Shown here piece by piece: positions 43,210-51,305 of a stretch of DNA of 64,000 nucleotides (position 1 is its first letter; every line of letters starts with the position of its first letter). This DNA is from Paenibacillus sp. Root52. Its GTDB lineage: Bacteria > Bacillota > Bacilli > Paenibacillales > Paenibacillaceae. The position numbers and the translations under genes were made by a program. The notes beneath the pieces were generated by a model, which had not been told where the DNA came from, made no database searches, and saw nothing but the letters and a program-made list of their open reading frames with translations. Where the stretch lies: positions 1 through 64,000 of the forward strand of contig NZ_LMFO01000007.1 in NCBI RefSeq assembly GCF_001426865.1, in the 5' to 3' direction.

Positions 43210-43857
43210 TCAGTCTGAAGCTTCAGCTAAATCTCGGAACATTATATAAGAAATTGCGTTATTCTTAATTAATACTTCCCCTCTCTCAGTTTCAATAACA
43301 AAATCATTATGTTTGGTAATGGTCTTCAGCTTCCCTTCTATTTTTACACCCGTTATTAAAGATATCTCTAAATCACGTATATTGCTCAAATATTGAATGA
43401 GAAATTTCTCAGGAAGCTCTTTGGATAAAATGAAGATCGAATAACAAAGAAGGAAACATAAGGCACACATAACCAGTATAGCCAAATAATAAATCGATGG
43501 TTTTTCAGAGAAGCTATGCACGATCATTGTGATAAAAAGATTAAGCGTTGAAATACAGAACCAAAACTGCCCTATCTGAACTAAGAACTTATTGGTTCTT
43601 TTTACTAAGTACATCGTAATAGGTATAGAAGATACAAAGAGAAGCATTCCTACAAACATGAAAAATTTATCCGGAACTAATTTTACAGTAGTGAATAGGT
43701 ATGCTCCTACGATACATAAAGCTAGGATCAAGAAAATGTTACGACCCATGTATCGCATTCGCTTCACATTATTCTGAAGCTTTTCTAACTCACTGATATT
43801 TTGTTCAACTACTACTTCAAACGCTTTGATGATAGTTTTTAAGTCGGTATTGGCCAT
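43210..43857 (-). CDS. Four-TM membrane protein
   Basis: 215 residues. A soluble helix, four predicted membrane segments (about 37-160), then a cytoplasmic domain (LITGVKIEGKLKTI...ERGEVLIKNNAISYI) like a small Sm-type fold. AGGAGG just upstream. Function unknown. Confidence 0.75.
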   Translation of the reverse strand: MANTDLKTIIKAFEVVVEQNISELEKLQNNVKRMRYMGRNIFLILALCIVGAYLFTTVKLVPDKFFMFVGMLLFVSSIPITMYLVKRTNKFLVQIGQFWFCISTLNLFITMIVHSFSEKPSIYYLAILVMCALCFLLCYSIFILSKELPEKFLIQYLSNIRDLEISLITGVKIEGKLKTITKHNDFVIETERGEVLIKNNAISYIMFRDLAEASD

Positions 43858-43879
43858 TTATCCTCCTGTAGGTTGAATA

Positions 43880-44374
43880 CTATATATAATTTTCGTTCCG
43901 TGTGCTTAATGCCTCTGCAAAAACGTTACCTCCCTTTGTGTAATCTAAAATACGTACCAGAAGCCCCTCAAGAGGGATTTCTATCCGTCTAAGGAGCTGG
44001 TACTCTCCATCCCTGTATACAATATTGTCTGGAAGCCAGACTTCGCTGCAGTAGATCATATCTTGAAATAAATATTCTATTTTCTGTCCGTTCCTTAATT
44101 CTTTGCCATCCAAACTATAGAATCCCTTATCATCGCGTGAGAGACGACCTTCGGCGACTATAGGTGCAGAAAGATGATCTAATTCAAAGTGAGCAGCCAT
44201 CATATATTCCGCAGCCATGCCCAGTTTTGATCGTATGTATAGACCATCTCGATCTAATCCATAAATACTTTCCCAATCCTCTTCTAGAGCGAAAAATCCA
44301 TCATAGAATTGCTTTAGATCAGAGATAATGCTCGGAATACCATCCATTAGATACTTTAATCTGGGATCATTCAT
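43880..44374 (-). CDS. DUF5348 protein
   Basis: 164 residues, mostly one DUF5348 domain (about 75-155: VAEGRLSRDDKGFYSL, LRNGQKIEYLF, final LEGLLVRI). Compare 33029. Its ATG overlaps the stop of the small gene upstream (ATGA). Function unknown. Confidence 0.75.
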   Translation of the reverse strand: MNDPRLKYLMDGIPSIISDLKQFYDGFFALEEDWESIYGLDRDGLYIRSKLGMAAEYMMAAHFELDHLSAPIVAEGRLSRDDKGFYSLDGKELRNGQKIEYLFQDMIYCSEVWLPDNIVYRDGEYQLLRRIEIPLEGLLVRILDYTKGGNVFAEALSTRNENYI

Positions 44375-44523
44375 TGATAGGCTCCTTTGTTGCCGAAATT
44401 CTTGGGCATAATTGAGTGTATAAGCAAAACTAAATGGGACGACAATACATCATCAGCATCCTGATGAACTTCAGTATAACCATAAAGTGTTACTTTTTTA
44501 CGAGATTTTTCAAATCTCTTCAC
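44371..44523 (-). CDS. Small protein, 50 residues
   Basis: GTG 44523 starts a 50-codon frame (MKRFEKSRKKVTLYGYTEVH) that ends in an ATGA overlap with the DUF5348 gene, a good sign of a real coupled gene. No strong ribosome site was seen. Confidence 0.5.
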   Translation of the reverse strand: MKRFEKSRKKVTLYGYTEVHQDADDVLSSHLVLLIHSIMPKNFGNKGAYQ

Positions 44524-44578
44524 TAATTAGATAAAGGAGCTGCTCAATGATCTCGTGTAATCTATTGTGTTGTAGATC

Positions 44579-44986
44579 TTAACTTATTTCAATAAAATCA
44601 ACATTGATGCCTATATCAATTACTTGTTTGATCAAATCCTGGTCTACATTTTCATTTACTAGTTCCCATCCATAAAGTGTTGCTCCATAATATAAGTCAC
44701 TCAGTTCAGTGTCTTCATCATTCATATCCCCTCGTAGTCTGATCATTCTGTCTTTAAAATTTTCTTGACCTAGGATGTTATACTCTGAATCATAAATATC
44801 GAAAACCTCATTATCTTCTTCTTTATCGAGCCAACAGTTAACAACGTTTATCCAATTATTTGATGAAGGTTCTGACTTTAACCATTCATAGACGTCCATA
44901 TCGGATTCGCCTACCAGGTATGTTAAAATGCCCTCTTTGTTATCGTTCTCTGAAAAGTGCTTAAACATAATTTTATATAGATTCAT
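44579..44986 (-). CDS. Hypothetical acidic protein, 135 residues
   Basis: Family not recognised; strongly acidic. AAGGAG seven bases upstream. Confidence 0.72.
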   Translation of the reverse strand: MNLYKIMFKHFSENDNKEGILTYLVGESDMDVYEWLKSEPSSNNWINVVNCWLDKEEDNEVFDIYDSEYNILGQENFKDRMIRLRGDMNDEDTELSDLYYGATLYGWELVNENVDQDLIKQVIDIGINVDFIEIS

Positions 44987-45035
44987 TTGCTATCTCCTTA
45001 AAACATAATTTTCAATAATAACTTCAAATAATTTG

Positions 45036-45716
45036 TTAAGTCCAAATCGGATCTAATCCTAAAAGGTTAGGAATAACACTTTGAGTATCCCCTTTGCGCA
45101 ACTGTACACAGTATTCGTTCATTCGTTTTAAATTACACAATATCCGATAGACATCGACATTAAAGGAACTCTCCATAGCGAGCAGTGACAATTCAGACGG
45201 GAAATAAAAACCCTTAATTGTAGCGGAGGGATTGTGCTGCTGCTGGTAACCTTTTGCTACTATACGATGATTTCCATCCACCACAATATCGATCGCAAGG
45301 GGCTCATAATGTACAACGTATATCGGTTTTTTATTGTGTAAAGCGACTCCAAGTTGTGGCTTATCCAAATTATCCACATCAACGTATTTTAATAGAGCAG
45401 ATATTTCCATATATTCAGCATTGATCTGGTGTTCTTTTTGTAGTTGGTTGAGTAAGGGAACGCCCCAGGCAAAGGGTATGCTTACATCTTCAAAATCATG
45501 AAGCCTTACATATTGTTCCGTATTCAAATCAATACGTGGGTTGATCGTAGTTGTACCAATCTCTTTCATTCTCTCTAGATGCGATTTATATTTCAACATC
45601 TCATTCATAGATCCATCAATTTCATGGAAAAAAGTTTTTGCTATGTAATTATTCATGAGATCTAACATTTTGTTGAGACTAACGAACATTTGTGGGTGGA
45701 ATGGTAAAGTGATCAA
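45036..45716 (-). CDS. ParB/Srx-fold-like protein
   Basis: 226 residues. IDIVVDGNHRIVAKGYQQ carries the DGNHR motif of ParB/sulfiredoxin-fold nucleotide-binding or nuclease domains. The rest is not recognised and no ParB HTH is seen, so plasmid partition is not implied. TTG 45716 is the likely start. Downstream of the GHKL-metallopeptidase gene. Confidence 0.65.
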   Translation of the reverse strand: MITLPFHPQMFVSLNKMLDLMNNYIAKTFFHEIDGSMNEMLKYKSHLERMKEIGTTTINPRIDLNTEQYVRLHDFEDVSIPFAWGVPLLNQLQKEHQINAEYMEISALLKYVDVDNLDKPQLGVALHNKKPIYVVHYEPLAIDIVVDGNHRIVAKGYQQQHNPSATIKGFYFPSELSLLAMESSFNVDVYRILCNLKRMNEYCVQLRKGDTQSVIPNLLGLDPIWT

Positions 45717-45790
45717 TTACTCACGTCCTCTGTACTATTTTTAATCTCGATTAACTCAGTAAATTAAATCAAACAATCTTTCATGGTTCT

Positions 45791-45940
45791 TCAATAACCT
45801 GATACCTCGTCTCTCCTCACAACATCTATCGTCTTTGGTTGCTGAACCGATGCGGTGATATTACCTTCAAATAATGCTGAATAATTCTCTTTATCGAGAC
45901 GAGTAACCCGAAATAACTCTATGGTTTCGTCTGAAAGCAT
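45791..45940 (-). CDS. Small protein, 49 residues
   Basis: ATG 45940 lies within the end of the 45919 frame, in the -1 frame; 49 protein-like codons (DETIELFRVTRLDKENYSAL). The two frames read naturally as one protein if joined by a -1 shift. Confidence 0.45.
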   Translation of the reverse strand: MLSDETIELFRVTRLDKENYSALFEGNITASVQQPKTIDVVRRDEVSGY

Positions 45941-46020
45941 TTGTTAAAGTCGTTCTTCATCATTTTTTCAAGTTCTTTTGGCTCATAAACAACCGTATCA
46001 ATTTCATACATTTTAGACAT
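45919..46020 (-). CDS. Small protein, 33 residues
   Basis: ATG 46020 has AAAGGAG eight bases upstream; 33 codons (MSKMYEIDTVVYEPKELEKM). Overlaps the next small frame. Between the GHKL gene and the ParB-like gene. Confidence 0.5.
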   Translation of the reverse strand: MSKMYEIDTVVYEPKELEKMMKNDFNKCFQTKP

Positions 46021-46088
46021 ATGGACTTCTCCTTTGTTTTCATAGTACATTACGTGGACATCACCCCCCCTTAGAACACCCCTCTAAT

Positions 46089-48428
46089 TTATTCGCCAGA
46101 TCTCCATATCAAGTAATCAGGAATTCTGAAAAATCCGGCTGCAGCTGCATTTCTTTCAATAGACCAAAGATTTTCACCTTCTTGAATAAGATGATGATAT
46201 TTTTCTTCAATTACTCTAAATATATCGGGTTCACTATTCTCGGTGGGGTCTTCAAGGTTTTCAGCTTGTGCTTTTCTATCCATAATAAATTCATACCGCC
46301 CATTAACCTCGACATAACATGATTTCCAGATCTGCAGGATTTCTTCATCCTCAAGGTAAGATAAATCATCTAATACAAAGTCATTTGATGAATTGTTTTC
46401 TATGCCTATGAGCGCAGCTACCCTGGATCTTTCTACTTCCCGCACCTCTTCCTGTTGTCTAAATAATTCTTCGAGGAAAGCATCTGCTTCATCATATGTT
46501 TCTTCTTCCTGTTCAACTGTATTCGGAGTATAAACAGATTCCTCAAGTATTCTTTGCAATTCAGATGGATCAGGTTGTAGTCCTCTTACGGAAAATCCGG
46601 AATTGATAAGATCGATCATAATCGCATTTTCATTGGGAACATGAGCTAGAACAATAGGATCATTACTCACATCTTCAATTGGAGTGCCCAGCCCCTTCTT
46701 TTCACGGCCGGTTCCAACACGGTCAATTAGGTACCGTTCACGCCAAGCGTTTCCGGAAGTTTTGTTGGTTTCATACTCAAGACTATATGTGTATTTCATG
46801 AGCCACTTATGCATATATCGTTGCTTTTCTGAACTCATATGTAGAGAAATATCATGATACCGTTGATAGAACGCCTCATCATGTCCTGCGCCCAAACTAT
46901 CGCCTTCATGGGCTATTTCATGTTCCAGTAAACTGAAAATATAGGATGCAGTTTTTATAGGATCTCTTTTTAATTTCTTAATGATATCAATGTTAAATGC
47001 AACGTAAGTTGAACCATCTGTCCAAGCATCGGCTGTATTAGAAGTTCCAACAAACATTTCGAATTTATCTTCTCCATATCTTAGTGCTAAATCTCCGCGT
47101 ACACGTTTGCCCAGACAAGCACCAGCGTATTGTTGCAGACACCATCTTAAAGCCGTCCACGCTCTCAGTGTTTCTCGATCTAGAGCATCCTTTTCTTTAA
47201 GTATTTCAAGCGTTTCAATGAACGAATCACTTAAAAGGCGATAGTCAATTAGAGTAATCTTTTCATCAAAAGAACGCCCGTAATTAATGTCGTGAGATTG
47301 GCGATATTGACGTATATTCTCAAAAATAGTTTCTAACGCTTCTAAAAATTGTCCTGGTGTGTATGCCCCAAAACGATACATTGTTTTGGGATGAACAAAC
47401 ATAGCTAACCTGGTACGCGCCATCGTTTCTGCTTTAGGAACGTCATAATCGTTTTCAACCACGCAACATTTTAGGTTGTACTCATAGTTTAGTCTTCGGA
47501 GAAAATAATCTAATGTAACGTGCCGGTTATTTGCTAGGGTTATCACTTCTTCATGATTAAATGTCTCTAAAATATCCCCTTCAGCGCTGAGCAAACTACG
47601 TGCTGATTTTTCGCGTCTAGCTTCCGTTTTACGCTTAGAAATCAAGTGATCCGTAATATTGTCTACTAGGGGCTGAAACTTCTTAGCAATGGCATTCCAG
47701 ACCTCGCAGGTTTTGCGGAGAATCTCTGTTCTGGAGACATTGAGGGACAGCGCTTGCTTAGAAACAATTAATCCTCCAGCACCCCATAGATGAGAAGAAT
47801 CATGGCGTACTAAAACACCTTGATTGTAAATAGAGACAGCTCCTTCTAAGCGAACGCGGTAGTAGGCATAATCGTCTTCGTAATCCCATTTTTCTGCTGC
47901 AGGATCCCGCGTAATAGTTTTACCATTAAGTTCAACGCATGCCGGCGTATACCTCACCAAGTCTCGAATCTCTTGGAGTGTACTCATTAATTCAGATTCC
48001 GTCAACTTTTCATACCACGTTCCATCGATGAGGCAACCTGGTTGCGGTTTATCAAGTTCTGTTAAGTCGTAGTTGTAACCCATTTGCTTCGTATCTACAT
48101 TCATATTAAACATGTTGGACATCCATGTAGTGTAGGCGTGAGCCATGATTTGTCCTCTACCAAGACGGAACCTTCCATATGTCGCATCGCCTTCTTGGTG
48201 AGGGGTACCGAAACGTCCAAAATAATTGATTACATCATCTAAATTGGCAAAACCATTACCATCGTCCTCACATTTGAAACCTTCGCTAGTCATCGTGATT
48301 TTGATTAACCTTGCATCTGCATCAACTGAGTTCATAATTAACTCAATCATTGCTTTTCCGATCGATCCCGCCTGATGATGAATAATATGATGAATAATCT
48401 GTGGATCCAATTCAAAAGGTCTTAGCAT
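46089..48428 (-). CDS. GHKL ATPase fused to an HExxH metallopeptidase-like domain
   Basis: 779 residues. The N-terminal 200 are a GHKL (HSP90/MutL-type) fold: KAMIELIMNSVDADA (N box), KCEDDGNGF (DxGxG) and RFRLGRGQIMAHA (third motif). Near 515, LLEHEIAHEGD...GHDEAFYQRYH provides HExxH plus further His/Asp, as in zincins. The C-terminus is acidic and helical. AAGGAG lies about 14 bases upstream. A dyad promoter (site 3) precedes it; two small genes and a ParB-like gene follow. Function unknown; DNA or chaperone-type remodelling coupled to proteolysis is speculation. Confidence 0.82.
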   Translation of the reverse strand: MLRPFELDPQIIHHIIHHQAGSIGKAMIELIMNSVDADARLIKITMTSEGFKCEDDGNGFANLDDVINYFGRFGTPHQEGDATYGRFRLGRGQIMAHAYTTWMSNMFNMNVDTKQMGYNYDLTELDKPQPGCLIDGTWYEKLTESELMSTLQEIRDLVRYTPACVELNGKTITRDPAAEKWDYEDDYAYYRVRLEGAVSIYNQGVLVRHDSSHLWGAGGLIVSKQALSLNVSRTEILRKTCEVWNAIAKKFQPLVDNITDHLISKRKTEARREKSARSLLSAEGDILETFNHEEVITLANNRHVTLDYFLRRLNYEYNLKCCVVENDYDVPKAETMARTRLAMFVHPKTMYRFGAYTPGQFLEALETIFENIRQYRQSHDINYGRSFDEKITLIDYRLLSDSFIETLEILKEKDALDRETLRAWTALRWCLQQYAGACLGKRVRGDLALRYGEDKFEMFVGTSNTADAWTDGSTYVAFNIDIIKKLKRDPIKTASYIFSLLEHEIAHEGDSLGAGHDEAFYQRYHDISLHMSSEKQRYMHKWLMKYTYSLEYETNKTSGNAWRERYLIDRVGTGREKKGLGTPIEDVSNDPIVLAHVPNENAIMIDLINSGFSVRGLQPDPSELQRILEESVYTPNTVEQEEETYDEADAFLEELFRQQEEVREVERSRVAALIGIENNSSNDFVLDDLSYLEDEEILQIWKSCYVEVNGRYEFIMDRKAQAENLEDPTENSEPDIFRVIEEKYHHLIQEGENLWSIERNAAAAGFFRIPDYLIWRSGE

Positions 48429-48540
48429 AATAAATTTTAACGCTCCTTCTAGACTATTTATTTTGTGAATGAATACCGATTGTTCGTTTTATCCTCCTTC
48501 AAAATCTTAATCTTTAACCTCGATTGAATCATAATATTGA

Positions 48541-48575
48541 ATTATATTCTAAAAACACTGTACACACAACGTTTT
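48541..48575 (-). promoter_or_regulatory. Dyad-controlled promoter (site 3)
   Basis: TTGTGT and TATAAT with 17-base spacing; the best dyad copy AAAACGTTG...CAGTGTTTT (48552-48575) covers the -35. Confidence 0.8.
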
Positions 48576-48619
48576 AAAGTGTTTTTCCGATCAGATATAT
48601 GATAATGTTCCAATTGTAA

Positions 48620-48660
48620 AAAACTGCGTGAAAGATTAATTATACGCAGTTTCGTTTTTG
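48620..48660. terminator. Bidirectional hairpin terminator
   Basis: AAACTGCGT/ACGCAGTTT with T-runs on both strands; no gene directly adjoins it. Confidence 0.6.
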
Positions 48661-49026
48661 AGCGATTAAAATTAGTTGAAGCGTATCATTAATCACGTTT
48701 ATTGCTCCCTATAGTTTGGGATTTTTATACATATATTAGATATCATTTTAATTTGCTTACAATTGAATATGTTACTAATATATTTTTTGGAATTATATTT
48801 AAAATAGTAAGTTTATTTTGTATTTAATTAAAAATACATTTAATGTTGCAAAATATATTGATTATATCGAATTAAAGTTGGCCAAATTCTGATTATTCAT
48901 ATGTTCTATCAATTTATGGTGTCGGTACTATCAAATTATAGAGTGTATAATAGATTTACTGGATTTCAATTTCAACGTCCAGATTTCCGAGAATACATAC
49001 TAAACTGCTCTCAATCGAACATCTAC
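48661..49026. other. AT-rich strand-switch region
   Basis: About 370 bp, very AT-rich at 48710-48900, between the leftward block (28.5-48.4 kb) and the rightward block (49.2-59.8 kb). No supported gene; the 80-codon frame at 48901 lacks a ribosome site. Candidate origin or divergent control region (inference). Confidence 0.45.
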
Positions 49027-49049
49027 GTTATCCTGATACACCGGATAAC
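49027..49049 (+). promoter_or_regulatory. GTTATCC/GGATAAC element, copy 1
   Basis: GTTATCC-N9-GGATAAC, 154 bases before the gene at 49203. One of six related elements. Confidence 0.65.
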
Positions 49050-49202
49050 CGAGACAATATTTAAATGTTCTATTAAATCAGAATCGTGTCGAGAAGGAGG
49101 GTCAGAATTTAATACAAACGGATCAATTATGATGAAAAAATAAGCATCGAGATGATTCCCAAAAGTGGTTAATCATTTATATTGACGTATGGAGGTTTGT
49201 TA

Positions 49203-49544
49203 ATGGAAGAATTTTTGAATTTCGTAAAGGCTAAAGATGAGATTGAATCAGCGATAAAATTGATAGCACAGGAATACGAACTTAATGACGTGATGGTACA
49301 CAATATAATCTCTCCCATCGTAACTGAATACAAAGAAAGAGCTAGGGAAACTTCGATCGAATCAAGTACGGTCTTGACTAATACTAATAGTATGGATACA
49401 TTCTCAATGATTAGTGCATTCGATTTTAGCCTATCTGGATCTCAAAACGAATCATTGAGAATGGCTTGGAGAGGTACAGACTTAGGTTTCACTCCTCTAA
49501 AGAAACCAGATCATCACAATGACCCTGAGGACAAAAAGCAATAA
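49203..49544 (+). CDS. Hypothetical protein, 113 residues
   Basis: Family not recognised: helical N-terminal half, Ser/Thr-rich middle, Asp/His-rich end. ATG 49203 has GGAGG seven bases upstream. Confidence 0.72.
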   Translation: MEEFLNFVKAKDEIESAIKLIAQEYELNDVMVHNIISPIVTEYKERARETSIESSTVLTNTNSMDTFSMISAFDFSLSGSQNESLRMAWRGTDLGFTPLKKPDHHNDPEDKKQ

Positions 49545-49612
49545 ACACAATCGAAGAGTTAACTCATGAAATCACGAAGAAATACGACTACAAATAACAA
49601 GGATCTGAAAAA

Positions 49613-49987
49613 ATGAGCAGAGAGCAAGTCCAACTATTTTATGATAAATTAGCATTAAATTTAAAAGCTCATAGTGTTTCTCTTACGGAGTACACTTTGG
49701 AAGATGGATGTACGCTAGACTTCTGGTACAACTCCAGAAAAGATGAACTTGTAATTGAACTGTTATATGTTCCTGAAGAACTACGGTTACAAGGAAAAGC
49801 AACCAAGTTATTGAAAGTTATTTGTACTATAGCAGACAATATAGCAATAAATTTAACTGTCTTAGTAAGCAATGTATACGGTATATCCTTTGATATCCTC
49901 AAGTCATTTTATCAAAGTCATGGATTTCAAGGAGATGGATCTGTAATGACAAGGAAGCATCAAAATCGTGATCTAGAGGTATTTTAA
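49613..49987 (+). CDS. GNAT-family acetyltransferase-like protein
   Basis: 124 residues. Strand LVIELLYVPEELRLQGKATKLL (acetyl-CoA loop Q/R-x-x-G-x-A) and the ending FYQSHGFQGD fit a GNAT fold. AAGGA about ten bases upstream. Substrate unknown. Confidence 0.75.
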   Translation: MSREQVQLFYDKLALNLKAHSVSLTEYTLEDGCTLDFWYNSRKDELVIELLYVPEELRLQGKATKLLKVICTIADNIAINLTVLVSNVYGISFDILKSFYQSHGFQGDGSVMTRKHQNRDLEVF

Positions 49988-50013
49988 AGATAGCTTTAAA
50001 GTGCTATTCAATA

Positions 50014-50048
50014 GTCGAGCCCAAACTTCGGGTTCGTCTTTTTTTTTG
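50014..50048 (+). terminator. GTTCG-type terminator 1
   Basis: CGAGCCC/GGGTTCG and T9; first of five related terminators. Confidence 0.8.
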
Positions 50049-50182
50049 AACTGACACTCTCACGACTAAAATTTGTAACAACGCACGAATTCCTCTTTCT
50101 CATTCCATACGATAGTTGAACTATAATAATGAGACTTTGCAGTGAATTCAACGTACTATAGGTAAGGAGGTGAACATAAATA

Positions 50183-50632
50183 ATGTCATATAAATTTAAG
50201 AAATCCGAAACTAAAAGATTTGTCAAAACAGGTTTGCAAGGCAAGCCAGTAGATCTTTTGATTTACAGAATCAACTTTGTAATTTCATTTTCACTTAGTT
50301 TTTTGGCAAAAAGATTATTCGAGAATAATCCTCATGAATGGTATGAATTAGGAGATGCTAGTATTTTTATTGCTGCTGCATTTCTACTCTCCTTAATGAA
50401 TATCTACATATCATACAAACTTAATTTTGTGGAAGCTTTAAGAGGTAAGGTATTCCAGGGGAAATATGCCAAACTAAAAGTAGCAAAGCTGTTAGGTAGC
50501 TATATTGCCCCGTTCGTATTTCCTATTTACTCCCTTGTAACTCACCCTGAACTTATTATGGGTCCTTTTTTGACCATTTTAGCAATCGTTTTGATGCAGC
50601 ATAATAGACCATTAATATCGTCCAAGGCTTAA
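50183..50632 (+). CDS. Membrane protein, 149 residues
   Basis: Three or four predicted membrane segments with basic loops (FIAAAFLLSLMNIYISY; YIAPFVFPIYSLVTHP; LTILAIVLMQH). AAGGAGGTGA is a near-perfect ribosome site. The C-terminal half is paralogous to the fragment at 57096. Function unknown. Confidence 0.75.
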   Translation: MSYKFKKSETKRFVKTGLQGKPVDLLIYRINFVISFSLSFLAKRLFENNPHEWYELGDASIFIAAAFLLSLMNIYISYKLNFVEALRGKVFQGKYAKLKVAKLLGSYIAPFVFPIYSLVTHPELIMGPFLTILAIVLMQHNRPLISSKA

Positions 50633-50640
50633 GTCAAGAA

Positions 50641-50668
50641 AGCGCCCACTACCTGGGCGTTTTTTTAA
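50641..50668 (+). terminator. Rho-independent terminator
   Basis: CGCCCA/TGGGCG with T7. Confidence 0.85.
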
Positions 50669-50761
50669 TGATTACGAAGACTAATCGGAAATCTTTACAG
50701 TAAGACGCCAGACATTTATGATACTCTTTCCTTCCTCTATTGCTTCCCTTAAGGTCAAAGA

Positions 50762-50785
50762 GTTATCCAGATAAATCTGAATAAC
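50762..50785 (+). promoter_or_regulatory. GTTATCC/GAATAAC element, copy 2
   Basis: GTTATCCAGA-TAAA-TCTG.ATAAC-type hairpin, 59 bases before the gene at 50845. Confidence 0.65.
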
Positions 50786-50844
50786 CGGAAAAATTATTTG
50801 ATCAAAGTAGAATATCAACACACTTTATACAAAGGGGAATACGT

Positions 50845-51066
50845 ATGGGAAAAATTGAGTTTAAAATCAACAATAAAAGAACGATGGGAATTGTTCAGCA
50901 CAAATATGATGAAACTTGTAAAGTCAGCACGTACAATAACACGACTGGCGAAGTCGATCACGAAGAAGAAATATGTCCTGGCGACATGGTAATGCTGCTG
51001 AATTACTACAGACATGTGAAGTCGAATAACATTGAATGCGAATTCATTAATCCATATCCAAAATAG
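50845..51066 (+). CDS. Hypothetical protein, 73 residues
   Basis: Family not recognised; a basic then acidic short protein. AAAGGGG eight bases upstream. Single-gene unit with the shared 5-prime element and the shared terminator type. Confidence 0.72.
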   Translation: MGKIEFKINNKRTMGIVQHKYDETCKVSTYNNTTGEVDHEEEICPGDMVMLLNYYRHVKSNNIECEFINPYPK

Positions 51067-51101
51067 TCTGCCTGCCGCCAAATTCTACATGAATCATCAC
51101 A

Positions 51102-51133
51102 GACGAACCTTTCAATAGGGTTCGTTATTTTTT
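51102..51133 (+). terminator. GACGAACC-type terminator 2
   Basis: ACGAACCT/AGGGTTCGT with T7. Confidence 0.82.
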
Positions 51134-51305
51134 TGAAATCACTTAATGAAACTAATCAAGCAGCTATCGCTGCCGATTAAACATACAAGATATAAAATTA
51201 TTACCGCATAGCTTTAACGAGTATCGGCGAGCAGTAGATCAATCCATCTATCGTAATACCGATCACTTCCGGAAGATTAAAAATATAATTATTGGAGGAA
51301 TATAT

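Noticed and set aside
45036..45716. Plasmid partition ParB
   Set aside because: Only the DGNHR-type motif is present; no HTH, no neighbouring ParA and no parS-like repeats.
48901..49143. 80-codon frame in the strand-switch region
   Set aside because: No ribosome site, AT-rich random-like composition, and it contains a GTTATCC/GGATAAC element.
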